Shown here: in pieces, positions 41,117 to 55,609 of the stretch
Numbering within the stretch: the stretch's first letter is position 1
Layout of the letters: every line of letters starts with the position of its first letter
Source of the DNA: Buxus sempervirens
Lineage: Eukaryota; Streptophyta; Magnoliopsida; Buxales; Buxaceae
NCBI GenBank assembly: GCA_947561395.2
Contig: OX387183.1
Span: 57,147,915 to 57,211,914 of the forward strand
Direction: 5' to 3'
DNA length: 64,000 nt
Translations under genes and position numbers: made by a program
Notes under the pieces: model-generated
Database searches by the model: none
What the model saw: only the letters and a program-made list of their open reading frames with translations
Told to the model about the DNA's origin: nothing

Positions 41117-44100
41117 ATGAAGGTCACTGTTGTTTCTCGGAGCGGGAGAGAAGTTATCAAGGGTGGGCTTGTGCTCAACGATTCGGTATTCGTCTTCCAC
41201 ATTTTTCGTGATAAATTCCTTGGCTTTTCTGATAGTTTTTCCTTTCTAATCTAATTGTCTGTTCCTCTCAGTTTTTTCTTTTTTGGTTTTCAATTACTAT
41301 TTTTTTTCCTGGGTTTTGAATGTGATCATATTGCCTCTTCGGTGTATTTTGCAGGCTACGGTAATTGATATGCAGGAGGCTATTTATCGTCGCTGTAAGT
41401 ACTGGGAATGCTTATGGTTCTGTTTTATTCCTGATGGTGATTAAGTTTTTTCGGGTTACTAGAACTTAAGTTTTGCGTGGTTAAATTATAAAGAGCAACC
41501 ATGGTCTTAATCTTCAAACCTAGTTTGCTGTTCTTTATATGGGTATGGTGTCAGTAGCTCCTGTTTGATTTAAGTTTCAACAGGTACTGGAGAATCTTAA
41601 AGCAGTTTCAAAATTCTTGACGTCTTAAAAAATTTGACTATAAATAAATTATGACTTTTCTTCCTGAGTTTTGATAGGGCCAATCTCAATGCTGAGATCT
41701 AAAACCTTAACAGTGTGACAAACGTTTCTTTTTTCTCCCTTGTGCATTGTAAATGTGTTTTGGAGGTGTATGATTTTGTTATAAGAGATATTTATGGTCT
41801 TGGGGCTAGTGCCAAGCTGCAGTGAATCTGGTTATCTGAAATCAAAGATTTCTAACTCTAGTTTGCTAATTTTTTTATATTTCTTAGAAATTAGGATCAT
41901 ATGCAAATGCACTAAGGCAAGTGGAGAAAATATGTATATAACAGTCTTTTTCAAGATACCAAGAATTTAGTGGTTCACCCGCATGGGTAGTCTAAGGTCA
42001 CCTCCATGGATAGTCTGGCAAGAGAAATCATCCACTATTAGGTAGGGATTGCTGAATATGTGCAGAAATCTTACCTCTCCATAAATCAGTGATAGCCTGT
42101 CAATAGCGAAAACCCACCAGAAAACTCTCAGAGATTGCTGCTTGAAATTTGCAACCATTGCTCCAACACAATCCTTTTCTGATAACTGCGACCGTGACAT
42201 CACCGTCATCATTACTACACAAACCAACTCAGTAGTAAGTTTTCCAATATGTCCTGTGTTCATGGTTTTCACCAGTGGTTGATCAACCAGAGCATAATAG
42301 TGGGGAAAGAAGAACCATTTACAAGGATACCCTAGTTGAGCAAGAGGTTCATCCCACAAGACATCAACCTAGCTAGGTGAACCAATTGAGCAAGCCTCCA
42401 AGAACTGTTCTCATGTTCAATAACTCACTGAGTTTCTTAAGATAACTAGATTTTTTTGTTCTTTCCATGAACATATCCTTGCTGAATCTTATCTACAGTT
42501 TTAAGTACTGGTTACAAGCTTAGACGAAATCTCTAATATTTGTTTGTAATCACCCAATACATATAACATATCAGCCGAAATAATGAAGAAATAGACTAAG
42601 TTAGTATTGGCAGATTCCTCTATTTGGGTCTTGTGACTTATGTTATATTAAATTAGGTGCGGGTGTTGGTATATATCTAGGTGTTAGACTTGTCTGTTCT
42701 TCATATCTAAGGATACAAGGACTTGTCCTAGTGTACCATCCATTTAAAAGATATATAACCATAATATAGTGCTTTTACACATTGAAATCTTGATAATCAA
42801 GTTGAATATCACCATTATCAATTGAAAAGCAAGACATAAAAACAGTGTTGATTCATTTTAAACGTATTCAAAACACATTTTGTATATTGTACCCTTGCCT
42901 GTCATATCATATCAACTTGAATACTTTGGGCAAACAGAATATCTGTGTAACATAGCTTGAAAACATGGTTCTGCCCTTTTGCGTGCATCTTCTTAAAGGG
43001 CAGTTTTGAGGAACGAGACAGGTTGATATGGTCATCTCTGTTATCGCACAATTTATTAATTTCATTTGAATGTTTCCAGTATTACATATTTTCCAAAAAT
43101 AATCTTTCTGAATTTCAGTGTTGAATTGTTAACTGAATGATTATAACAAAAATAAATAGAGTTAGAATTGATGAAAGGAAAAATGTCATCATAAAAACAA
43201 AGAAAACAACACAGATATTTGGAGGTTATCTCATATTGGTAAAATATTTGTTGAAGTATGCATCCAAACACCCTACAAGGATGGAACTGGGGCTAGTTTT
43301 GGCAGACCATAACCTAACCATACAGGATTCTATCTGATATCAAATCCATTCCTAACCCAAGTAAGGTGGGACAGGATGATTGTATTTTTACATATATTAT
43401 GACTAACAGTAAAATTTACATTGAGTATATGTGATTTCCCGTATAAAAATAAATTATTTTATATAACCCCTTGAATGGCATCAGGGTAGGGTGGCGCCTG
43501 GTTGGGTCAAAACTAATCTCAATTTGTTGTCTTATAAAACCTGCCCCAGTGGATGACCTATTTGTGCATGTTATTCTGATATTTCTCTTTTTTAAAGAAA
43601 TTTTCAATGCATTTTCAGAATATTTGGATTATTATTTCTATTTATTTCAGTTACTTGTTCCCGTAAATGGATCAGTATTATGTGAGTCTGCTGCAGTAAC
43701 ATGTTAAGTTCGAGTAAACAACTTTTATTTGACATGCACTCTCTAACAAAACATATGATACATTTTTCATATGCAGAAACTTCTAGAATACTAATGTGTT
43801 TTTGCATTATAAAACATTTCCACTGATACTTGTAGAGCTCTGATAGTGTTGGTACTTGGTACTTGAATTCCTTGTGGTAATTATCCATGTTTGCCATTTG
43901 TGGAACAAGAAAATTTACATTGCTAGAATCATCTACTAGAAGTTATTAGTTTTTGGATTAATTTTTCTCCCTTAAGTTACTGTTAGTTCTGCTAATTCAT
44001 TTAGTCTTGTTAACTTATTCTATAATTTGTCTTCTTTTTTTTTTTTTTGCAAATTTTATTTCTGAAATAATTTTAGTAACTTGATATGGATGTTCATTCA

Positions 44101-45429
44101 ACAGCCAAGAAATTATATCCATCAAGACAGCGTCTCACCCTTCCCCTCCAACCGGGATCTAAGGATAAACCGGTTGTCCTCAGCCCCGGTAAAAGTCTCC
44201 AGGATTATTGTAATGGAAACTCACAGAATATAACAGTGGTGTTTAAGGACCTAGGCCCACAAGTGTCCTATCGTACACTTTTCTTCTGGGAGTACCTCGG
44301 CCCTCTTATCATCTATCCCATCTTTTACTATTTCCCTGTGTACCATTACTTTGGCTACACAGGGAAGCGTGTCATCCACCCTGTCCAGACGTATGCCCTG
44401 TACTACTGGTGTTTCCACTACTTCAAGCGTATTATGGAGACCTTTTTTGTGCATAGATTCAGTCATGCAACTTCTCCTCTCTCCAATGTGTTCCGGAACT
44501 GTGCTTATTACTGGACTTTTGGCTCTTACGTTGCATACTATGTGAACCACCCACTCTATTCCCCTGTTAGTGACCTCCAGATGAAAATTGGATTTGGCTT
44601 TGGATTGATCTGTCAAGTATTAAATTTCCATTGCCATCTCTTGCTGAGGAATCTTCGAAGCCCGAATAGCAATGGAGGTTACCAAATACCACGTGGATTT
44701 TTGTTTAATATAGTGACTTGTGCAAATTACACAACAGAGATCTATCAGTGGCTGGGTTTCAATATAGCAACACAGACAATTGCAGGTTACATTTTCCTGG
44801 TGGTAGCCGCTTCTATAATGACTAATTGGGCTCTTGCGAAGCACCGACGTCTGAAGAAGGTAACTGATGTTTATCATCTTTCTTACATAAACACATCATA
44901 TACTGTCAGCAGATGGAGGTATGTGCATATGTGAATCTGTATGTATGTGTCATCTTTCATTAGGATGATTGGGGTTTTTTATTTGATGGAAAGTGGACCT
45001 AAATACATAAAAAATCTTATGGTACATGTGGCATTCATAATGATACCCCCATGCTATGGAAATGGCATGAATCAGTATGTATGTCTTCATGCCAAACCTT
45101 TCAATGAAAAGAAGTTTATGAATCAGATTGAAGCAATTATCCTATTTTCTTTTTCTTTTTTTTATCTTTATCTTTGGGATGTAGTTTTAGAATGTGCCCT
45201 TCAATGCATCCCACTCCCATGAACATCATCACATAAATCTATGCCATTTCGAGATAAGCTGCACCCAGAGGAGCTTATCTTGGTGTTTTTTTTTTTCTTG
45301 GCCCCCTTAAATCTGCTTCATAGACCAAATTTCTTAGCTTATATGCTCCTTGGTATGCAGTTATTTGATGGGAAGGAAGGAAGACCAAAGTATCCACGGC
45401 GTTGGGTGATATTGCCTCCATTATTATGA
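41117..45429 (+). CDS. CER10: Very-long-chain enoyl-CoA reductase (4 exons)
   Basis: Exons 41117-41185, 41355-41394, 44105-44859 and 45361-45429 join in frame to 310 aa, the length of Arabidopsis CER10/ECR. It catalyses the last step of the ER fatty-acid elongase cycle, NADPH-dependent reduction of trans-2-enoyl-CoA. The products feed waxes, sphingolipids and seed oils. The N-terminus ([17 protein letters not shown]) is the ubiquitin-like domain. The rest is the multi-pass steroid 5-alpha-reductase-type domain with [20 protein letters not shown] (the Lys-Arg pair used in catalysis by this family), [20 protein letters not shown] and [12 protein letters not shown]. The C-terminus [12 protein letters not shown] is family-typical. 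The third exon does not start at its first Met (44086): splicing at 'caacag' (44104) gives the conserved [12 protein letters not shown] join. Intron 2 is 2.7 kb. Confidence 0.95.
41967..42359 (-). other. Antisense 130-codon open frame in intron 2 of CER10
   Basis: A minus-strand frame inside the long intron, with segments such as [21 protein letters not shown] recognise no family. Intron DNA elsewhere in this gene has many stops, so an open stretch of this length may be a captured or retro-derived fragment. No start context or promoter is evident; I do not call it a gene. Confidence 0.25.
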
Positions 45430-46553
45430 GAAGTAAAAGCGGATTCAACGTCATAATTGATCCCTTCAGTACAAAGCTCTGAATGTATTGTGACTAGAAG
45501 ATGGCTGCAGGCCAAATATTGCTGGCTGACAAAACACCAAGTATTCTTGCGTGTTTCGTTGATATGTCAACCTTCCATCTGAATCAAGCCTTTTAAACAG
45601 CTTGAGTTGCATGGAACATTTCAGAAATTTGACGTTGGGGATGGCCTTATTTTACTTTTGTGTTCTTTAAACGATTATTTGGGGAGTAATCCCAATCTTT
45701 GTTGTTTTATTTTATCGTAGATTGTAAGTGGTTTCTGGGTAAATTTGATGTGCCATCAGACATGCAGACCATGCATTTTCAAGGTTAGTCATACTTCTTT
45801 GCTTAGATTGGACAATTTCACTCCACGTTTCGCATACGAGTGAATGCCACACAGCTGAGAAACTCAACCAAGTGGTTGAAAACAAACGGATCGATCAAAT
45901 CTGTACAGACAAGTTGAGCCCAGGAACTCTTTTCTTGTCCCTTCTTATGAGATCCTTGCTTATATGACAAACCCTGATGACAAAAAAACTGTACTGTAAG
46001 AATTGATTTAAGCTGTTGCTCAGTACAGCTTACCATTGAACCCTGATGAGCTTGAATCTCTTGGTGCATGTATAGACCGGTGAGCTCTTTGAATTAGGTC
46101 CACTCCGAGGAATAACTCATTGTGGATCTCTGTTCCGTTACTGGGTGATCTGCCTGTCTCCCTGTCTCGCTGAATCGGAAGCTCTTACAACACTGGGGGG
46201 AATGCCCAACACACTTCTCGAAGTCCCTTCCACATTCCATCCTCGTCGAACCCATTCACAATGATGTCCTCAAGTTCTTTATCACAAAGTGCCAAGAGGG
46301 TTGTTATTCGAAAAGAGAGACGAGATGGAACCATTTTTGCTGATTCCAAAGCCGATTCCAGCTTCCTTCCGAGAATTCACAATCCAATTGCATGGCTTGT
46401 AATGCAACAGTCAGGATCATGTTTTTCAATCTGACCACAAAAATCTATTAGTTAGTGGAGACGGTTGGAAAATTCAGCCCATGAATTGAATGGACCAGTT
46501 CTGGGCTGCCTTTTTTATCTTCTGCTTCAGCCTGAATAATGGTGTATTTCCTA
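45430..46553. other. 3' UTR of CER10 and intergenic DNA
   Basis: Probable 3' UTR for the first 300 or so bases. The remainder has only short unsupported frames. Confidence 0.45.
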
Positions 46554-46561
46554 CTTGTGGG

Positions 46562-46955
46562 TAGGGCCGGCAACAGGTCGGGTTCGGGTCGTAATCGAGG
46601 TTTGGGGTTAATCGGGTCATGATCAGGTTGGACTAAATTAAGGCGGGTTGAAAAACCCCCAGCCCAAACCCAACCCGCCAACCCGTTTATTATTATTTTT
46701 ATTTTTTATTTTTCAAAAAATATTATTAAAATAGGGTTGGGGGTTAATTGGATCGGATTGTACCGGGTTCAAGTCAGGTTTTGGGGTTAATCGGGTCGAA
46801 ACATGACACTTTAGCCGTAATTTTTTTTATTTTTTAATCGGGTTGCCGGTTAGGTAGCGGGTTGGGGTTTCCCCAACCCAATTAATAAACGGGTTAACCC
46901 AACCCGTTTATAATCGGATTGACCTGTCGGGTCGGGTGGCATTTTGCCGACTCTA
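46562..46955. mobile_element. hAT-like MITE, 394 bp
   Basis: Flanked by a perfect 8-bp duplication CTTGTGGG (46554-46561 and 46956-46963). Ends are TAGGGCCGGCAA and, complemented, TAGAGTCGGCAA. The interior is dominated by 'cgggttggg/cccaaccc' words arranged as inverted repeats, like the larger element at 10783. No coding. Confidence 0.85.
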
Positions 46956-46963
46956 CTTGTGGG

Positions 46964-47850
46964 TATGCTTGAGAAACACCAAACCTAGTAGGAAATATAT
47001 TTACAAGTAACGATGGCTAGTTCATCTGTTTCTCTTACAAGCGAACTCAGACACCGAATAATAAGCAAGTAAAAAAGAACATAAGGTAGTGGAGGAAGAA
47101 CTGTCATTACCCAAAAAAAAAAAGTGGAGGAAGAACTGAAAGAAGATCGCAGATCCAACACCCAAGTTGATGTCTTAGATTTGGGCTACACATCGTCACG
47201 AGGTGACCCACACTTTCCTTTACCATCTATGGCTGCAAATGCAATTGATGACCGCTCAGTGAGCCACGAGCCACTTGTACATGTACGACATCCTTAAAAA
47301 TTCTTCTCGCAAAGTGTTCCAATCTCTTTTCCATTATATAATTGCTTTACCCAGAACCATGTTGACTTGAGAACATGGAACTTTCAAGTCTTTCATTATA
47401 TGATACCTCAAGCTATGTGGGATTTCAACACAATTCCCAAGAAACCTAAAGACAGTTCTAAACTAGCATTTTACTTTCTAAGGATCCCAGAAGCTACATA
47501 CTTCTTTTTCCTTTTTACCACCCTTTTTTTCCTCTTATTCTTCATTTGATATGTATAATAAACTGATAATAAGGGATGGAAAAAATCTCAATTTCATGAT
47601 ATGCAGCCAAAGATTGGCTGACTTGATGAAGAAAAGAGGTAATTAGAAGACACATTTAAGATATATTTGAAGTGTTGTGGAATTTTGACTTGGTGGGTAA
47701 TTATGCTTATAATGTGAACTGGCTTGTGGGGGAGATGAGATTCATTCAGGTTGGTAGACCTCAGTTTCATGTCATCTTTGTTTTTCTTTCATCAAGTACC
47801 AGAAAACACCAAATTTCTAAAATTTATAACTGAAAAACACGGTTTAGACT
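46964..47850. other. Intergenic, no gene seen
   Basis: AT-rich sequence; the short open frame at 47367-47549 has no features. Confidence 0.4.
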
Positions 47851-48900
47851 CTAACAACACCTAGAGGGGGGTGAATAGATGAAGCACAGCAGAATAAAAT
47901 TTTCTATTAATTAAAGACAAGTCTTCAATTAATAAGCATGAACAAATTCTCAAAATAATTCCAGAAAATAATTACTAACCATCAAGCCACCCAAATTGCA
48001 AAACAAATAAATCATGTAAAGAAATAAACACGACAAGCAATTTGGTGACGAAGGGAAAACTCTATGAGAACTCTCACTAGAGAAAACCCCTCAGGGCTAT
48101 GCCACCTAAAAGATCCAATATGAAAAGAAGACTTATAACATGTAGTTCAAACGACTTAGCATCCCTATGCTAGACTCTGCAACTCACAGACTTGAAAATA
48201 TCTGAAGAACTCCTCAGATTTGCTCCACAGCAATACCTCAAAACTCTGAAGATCTTCTCACACAATCACCTAAACAAACTCGCCTGGTATCCGTAGGAAC
48301 TCCCACGATCAGTCTTCCCAACCCGGAACTCCAAGGCTTTGAACAAGGAAGAATAGAAGGTTTGATAGCTCAAAGGTAGAAAGAGAAGGAAAGAAGTTTC
48401 TCTTCCTCACACACAACAATTTAGGATTCCAAAAACGACTTAGGTAATCCTAAAGGAACATCTAAACAATCCTTTTATAGGCTAGGAAGAAGTATAAAGG
48501 AAATAGGAAACAAATCAGAAAAGTTCGGAATTATATAAGTGATTTTCCATATTGAACGTTCATCGAACGCGGCTCTAACGTTCAATACGTAAGACTACTT
48601 CACCTCTTCTCGTTCAAACGAAAGCCTCAAGTTGGGTTTAAATAACACAAACGATCGAACGTCGAGTTTAACGATAGCAAACGCTACTCTCGGGTTTTTC
48701 TGTATGCCTTGATCGTTCGAACGCCACATCGCACGCTCTAGAACGCAACTCTCGGGTTTTTCTACAAACTCCTGAACGTTCGAATGTTTCCTCTAACGCT
48801 GTCGAACGCTATCCTAGGCTTTGACTGTATTTGAACTTTGCATTGATCGTTCGAATGACACATCAAACGACTATCTAACGATCAACATAATTTCTTCAAC
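47851..48900. repeat. Retroelement-like repeat with many GTTCGAACG-type motifs
   Basis: It begins with 'aacacctagaggggggtgaatag' (about 47857-47879), a phrase I recall from LTR-type repeats in many plant genomes. Between 48550 and 48880 at least eight variants of (A)ACGTTCGAACG / GATCGTTCGAA occur about every 40 bases. No termini, coding region or target duplication could be defined. Confidence 0.35.
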
Positions 48901-49917
48901 ATGACTCCAACTTTGACACTGTTTAAACCACGACTCCTATAACCAATTCCAACCAACTTAAAACACTTTAAGCACCAACTTTTTGACACTGAATTAAGCC
49001 AAACTAAAATATAAAACCTAACAATAACTATGAAATGGTTCAACCGGTTAGTAAATAATAGAAACAAATAGACGCACGCAATAACTCCTTTGGCAAGCAT
49101 GAGATCCAATTCTCAAAAAAAGCCCATTTAGGCTACCGTCCAAGCAGCCTTCCATGGAACACAAAAAAAAGTAACAGCAGATTTCTTTCACTGTCTGGTA
49201 ATTTTTTTTCCAGTTAGCTAGGAATAGAATATAGCTTAGGTTTTGTCGGTTGGTGATGAAAACCATGGAGGATGTTTGCCGTTTTTGGGAAACTAGCTAG
49301 CTAGAACATGTTCATCTACTCAGTCTCATAAATGCCAACACAAAACCCATCACTGAAATTCCTTACACTTTCCCATTTCTTTTCCTTCGTTTTACCTTTT
49401 TTTTTGTCTTTTGGGTTTGCTTCAAATGTCCTGCAAGAGAGGATCTAAAGTGATCTGTAAGACAATTTGATGTAATTAAGGATAATAAGTGTTAAAGAAA
49501 AGAAGATGAAGGGAAGAATAAAACGACTTGACAACCCTTGATGATATTTCTAATTAGCCAGAACTTCCATTCATTCAATCTTTGAGAAACAAAACATGAT
49601 CTTCTTTTAAGAAGACTAACATACAACCAGGATTACAGTCACAGAAGAGAATATTTAATGTATGGTGAATTCAAGTAGGATTGCCATTTCCTCCATCTTC
49701 ATGATCCGTAGTTCAGCTTTGATCAAGTAGGATTGCCGTTTCCACCACCATTTTCATGATCCGTAGTTCAGCTAGCTTTGATCCTTTACAACTTACAAGT
49801 CTAGATTTACATAAATTTCGATTCCAATATGAAGATCGATGAATATGGGAACCCCAGATAAAGAAAAGAAAAATAAAGAAACATTGATAATATAGCTTAC
49901 CAAATTACACATAGATT
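48901..49917. other. Intergenic and 3' region of the SMR-like gene
   Basis: 49650-49780 contains a local duplication ('ggattgcc.tttcc.ccat.ttcatgatccgtagttcagct' twice, at about 49679 and 49730). No other gene seen. Confidence 0.5.
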
Positions 49918-50415
49918 CTACCATTTGGTGTCATCTTCTCGAGCTTTCTTGATCCTTCGGCTAATTTCTGTAAGAGGAAATGGAGGAAGCAGCCCTTCAA
50001 TCTCATCGAGTACGATTAATTTTCCTATACGTAATGATGCTTTTCTCTTTAAACATGGAAGTGCTTTGGGTTTCCTTGGTGCAGGTGGGCATTGTGTGTT
50101 CACGGGGATTTTGTGATCCAAAGACGTCGGAGTTAGATAACCATCATCATCTTCCTCGATCTTGAATTCTTCGAGTGAAGGCTTTTCGAACTTTTTAAAG
50201 GTCTCCGTGGTCTTCCATCGCTCTTCCTTTTCTTCTTCCTCTTTTAGAAGCAATTGTTCTTCTTCTTCTTCTTCTTCTTGGTGTCTGTGGAGCTCGACAT
50301 CTTTAGAAATGGCAATTTGAGACCCATCAGATAATTCCAACACGGGTCCTAAGCAAAACTCGATTTCGATCCGTTTCGGATCGTTCTCAACAAGAAACAG
50401 CTCCGAAGTTGACAT
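49918..50415 (-). CDS. SIAMESE-RELATED (SMR) cyclin-dependent kinase inhibitor
   Basis: 165 aa from the Met at 50415 (MSTSELFLVEND), intronless as usual for the family. SMR proteins bind CDK-cyclin complexes in the nucleus to stop mitosis and promote endoreduplication or stress arrest. The family signature is clear at about residues 90-125: GYLTPTSLDHKIPVNTQCPP followed by APRKPKALPCLKRKAS. The Cys that often precedes TPTS is Tyr here. Ahead of it is a long acidic run (QEEEEEEEQLLLKEEEEKEE) coded by a GAA/GAG microsatellite, so its length may vary between alleles. The C-terminal segment (DEIEGLLPPFP) stands where many SMRs have an acidic hydrophobic tail. The frame stays open to an upstream Met at 50496, giving 192 aa. 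However, those 27 residues are hydrophobic and contain a TTTCAG/GTAATT junction, so I prefer the internal start. Which SMR number applies cannot be said. Confidence 0.8.
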   Translation of the reverse strand: MSTSELFLVENDPKRIEIEFCLGPVLELSDGSQIAISKDVELHRHQEEEEEEEQLLLKEEEEKEERWKTTETFKKFEKPSLEEFKIEEDDDGYLTPTSLDHKIPVNTQCPPAPRKPKALPCLKRKASLRIGKLIVLDEIEGLLPPFPLTEISRRIKKAREDDTKW

Positions 50416-53400
50416 ACCCAGAAAGATAATTACCTGAAATTGAGTGTAAATGAAGAGAAGAAGCTTGCGAACAGGAAAAGAAAAGCAAGAGCCCAAAAAG
50501 GAAAAAATAGGAACAGCAGCAAGAGGGAAGAAGATTAAGAAGCCGTAAGCGAAATGATGGTTCTTATAGATGTATTATACGGGATGTATATAATAATCAA
50601 AGCACCATCTTTTTTCCATCGAATCGACGTTCTTCATGGGGAAAGTCTCTCGTCTCTCTTGAGGAGAGAGAACGAACGGTTTTAGTTTTAGCTAAGAAAG
50701 AGAAAGAAATGCGTTTATGTGCATTGGATCCCCCGCCGAGAGTGGATTTGAAAGCCTCTACCTTGTCTTCCCATTCTCTCTCTTCCATTAACTAAAAAAA
50801 AAAGAAGAAAAAGGAAAGCGAAGGAAGAAAGTAAGAATCTACGAACTTTGATGCAAGAATGCACGTGGTATGCTACAGTGGATCATACACTACATTTTCT
50901 CTCGCGATATATTAAGCCAGTTTCTCCACTTGTTTGTTTCGTTCAAAAGCAACCCTAAGAATTATTTTTCTGATAAAAAGAGAAAAAAAATTTCTCTTCA
51001 TGCTGTTGTCATTTGGTGTTTGTCATTTGACTCATAACCTCATTAAAGTAAAATATGCACATTAGGTTCAAAAAAAGATGGTCCAGGTGTGTGCACCATG
51101 TACCTAACCCTAACCACCCCTGTGTGCACCAATGAACCTTGGGCTACCATGATCATGGTCAAGAGATGATGTTTTACGTAACCACGTATACCCCATGAAA
51201 TAAATGATCTCAACCATGTCAACAGTGGCTGACTAATAGAAGAAGTCACATTATAAAATGCTGTATGGGTTCCATTAAATCTTATGTATACATCTTTGTT
51301 GAAGGGATTAGCAACATAGGATTCCTCCACTGAATAAGCAGGGAGTTGAGATTTGGTAAGTTTGTTTCTAGCTTCTTGATAATGAGGACCTATATATTAT
51401 TCTAGCAAAAGAAAAAGAAAATGAGGATCTATTGTATAACTTGTTGTTTCTCATGGGGTGAGAAATGAGAAAATAGATGGATTTGGCTCTCAGGAACTTT
51501 AGATTAGGAGGCGAGGGACCACTTTTGGAGTGCTTGGTTTTCATCGTCTAAAAGTCGAAAAAGGAAGAAGAAAAGGGACGCTTTTTTAGCTTTAATTATG
51601 TTATAGAATTTAATAATTCAGTTATCTATTTATTAATAATTAAAACTGAGATAATAATGTGGGGTAACATACACTTAAAAACAAAAATTCTCTTACACCC
51701 CTCTCAATGGGCATCATTGCATCTGATGCTCATGCATGCCTCATGATTTTGCTCCCATCTCCAACCATCATCTCCCATGCCTAGCAATCATCTCTCCAAA
51801 TTTCAATTCCCCTTATCTTACACAACTTTCCATTTAATTAGCTCTGTTCACATTCTTCTTCTTACCCGACACAATTTTGACCCGGATCCAGCATTGTGAC
51901 CCGATCATGAAGATATACATGGACTCTTGCAATTATTGAGTCTTGTGGTTTTCAGTGAGAATGTTATCCGGATCTGTGCATGAGAAGCTAGTCATGGATC
52001 TCCAAGGACCACCAGACCCGATTAATGATGAGTAAGACTCCGGGTTTAGTACTATTGCATGGTCCCCCCTCCTTTTCTTAAAGGAATTCTATTCAACAGC
52101 CTTTGTTGCACTAGAAGGACAGGTCCTCCAATATCTTACTATTCTTGTTAGTTGCTATGTGAGGAAGATTGAGAGAGAAAGAGAGAGCACAGGCTCTTGC
52201 TAGGGCATCTTTTAAGATCCTCCTTTTGGATCGACTGAAGGACTGATATAGCCATGTGGGTAAGTCACATCCTTACTGTAAGTTTGAAAGCTTTGAACTT
52301 TTTCACAGTAGCAAGTGTGACAAACAAAAGTGGAGCTGCTTTCCACAACCTTCAAACCCACTCAATCTACTCTTGGGTTATATTAGAGTTTGGATTTCAT
52401 CTTATTTGTTTATGATGAACTAATGGTCGAAGTAGTTGTAATGTGCCAATGGTTACAGGACAATCATACAGTACATACGGATACATATATATTGATGGCC
52501 TTTTTTCCATATTGTCAGCCCTTTTTATAAAGATAGAAGAGAAACCAAACAGATAACAACATTAGTGGTTGTTAATGGGTGCCGCTTTTACTCCTAAATC
52601 TCCAACTACTACGGTATGACGAAAGATTGAAAGATCTGCTACTAAGCTTTTTGAGTTATAGTTCACATGAGCAGTTGGCTAAGAAAATGGCAAGTGTGTA
52701 AGCAGGCTTATTTATCTTATCTTAAGCTCAAATGGTTTGCCATATATATATACATAGGAATATTTAGAATAAGTTCGACTGTAATTGGAAAAATGAAAAA
52801 AATTGAGATCCTGTGGAGCCTCTATCAGCACTTTGAAGCCCCCCATAGGATCATGCTGTGTTTTAAAAAACCACCCGCGTGAATAGTATAATTATAAATT
52901 TTAATTACACTTGGCACAATCTTATGAAAAGCTCTAAATAAAGTTGTAGGTAGAGGCTCCACAGGATGTGAACCACTCTGATTAGGGACTTGTGTTGTGC
53001 AAATCTGCGAGCATATATAATTTGACATATGAAAGGCAATGTATTAAAAGCCACCTTAAAAGTGACCACTTAAAAGAAATTCAATGTCAAAACAGTAGCA
53101 GGGTAAGATGATTTTTTACTACTGATTTTCGAAAACAATTTTAGCAATTAAGATCCTGTGAGATCTTTATCTACAACCTTATATGAAACCTATATTGGGA
53201 TCATCCCATGTGTATTATGAATGGCATATCTGTAAATTTTTAAACAATTTTAGAGAATTCACGGAGCATAACATAAATCATATCCATAATCGGGAAAATG
53301 TGGTGGAGTCGCTTGGCAAAGGTCATTAGATTAATGAACTTTACGAAGCCAACAATCACCCACAAATGTTGATACCCGGCCTTGGAAGGTGCGAGTTTCA

Positions 53401-53807
53401 ATCGTTTACAATGATTCTCCAAATCTAAATTAGCACAAGATCCTTTACATTTCCTAATCTTCATACCTCCCCAAGTCCCAACTAGCTTATATTTGAATGA
53501 TTTTCTGATTTTACACTGGGTGTTTTTCAATATTGATATTAAACCGTATCAGGACCAGGGGCAACTGATTTCATGGCAATGGTTCCACAAATGCCTAGAA
53601 GAAAGAATAATCAAATAATTGAATTTTTCAAGCAAACACTTCTTGCTCTTTTGAGGTCCAAAAACTCCAAACATCAGACTGAAGGAAAAAAGGAAGAGAA
53701 AAAATAAAAAAAGGAAAGAACAATAAACATAAAAATTCAAGTTGCATTCCTTTCTTGAAATTAGGATGGAACCCGTCCAAGCACGCTTCTCCTCTTGTGC
53801 CGCAGGA
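50416..53807. other. Intergenic: SMR promoter/leader, MITEs, no gene
   Basis: 50416-50830 is the likely promoter and 5' leader of the SMR gene; it contains a 63-codon minus frame (50597-50788) that could be an upstream open frame. 51000-52800 has short frames without features and a GAGA-type microsatellite at about 52165-52190. 53100-53800 contains a partial MITE and the 3' region of the actin gene. Confidence 0.45.
52808..52977. repeat. MITE with ATCCTGTGGAGCCTCTA ends, 170 bp
   Basis: Inverted ends ATCCTGTGGAGCCTCTA (52808-52824 and complement 52961-52977). A left-half copy lies at about 53151-53240 ('aagatcctgtgagatctttatctacaacct') and a right-half copy at about 59068-59155 ('ttgcacaatcctatgaaaag' to 'agaggctccacaagat'). 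Non-coding. Confidence 0.65.

Positions 53808-55609
<1,802 letters not shown>

Noticed and set aside
44086-44104. Methionine at 44086 as the start of the enoyl-CoA reductase
   Set aside because: Conserved N-terminal residues [12 protein letters not shown] lie in an upstream exon at 41117, and splicing at the AG ending 44104 restores the family sequence; 44086 lies in the intron.
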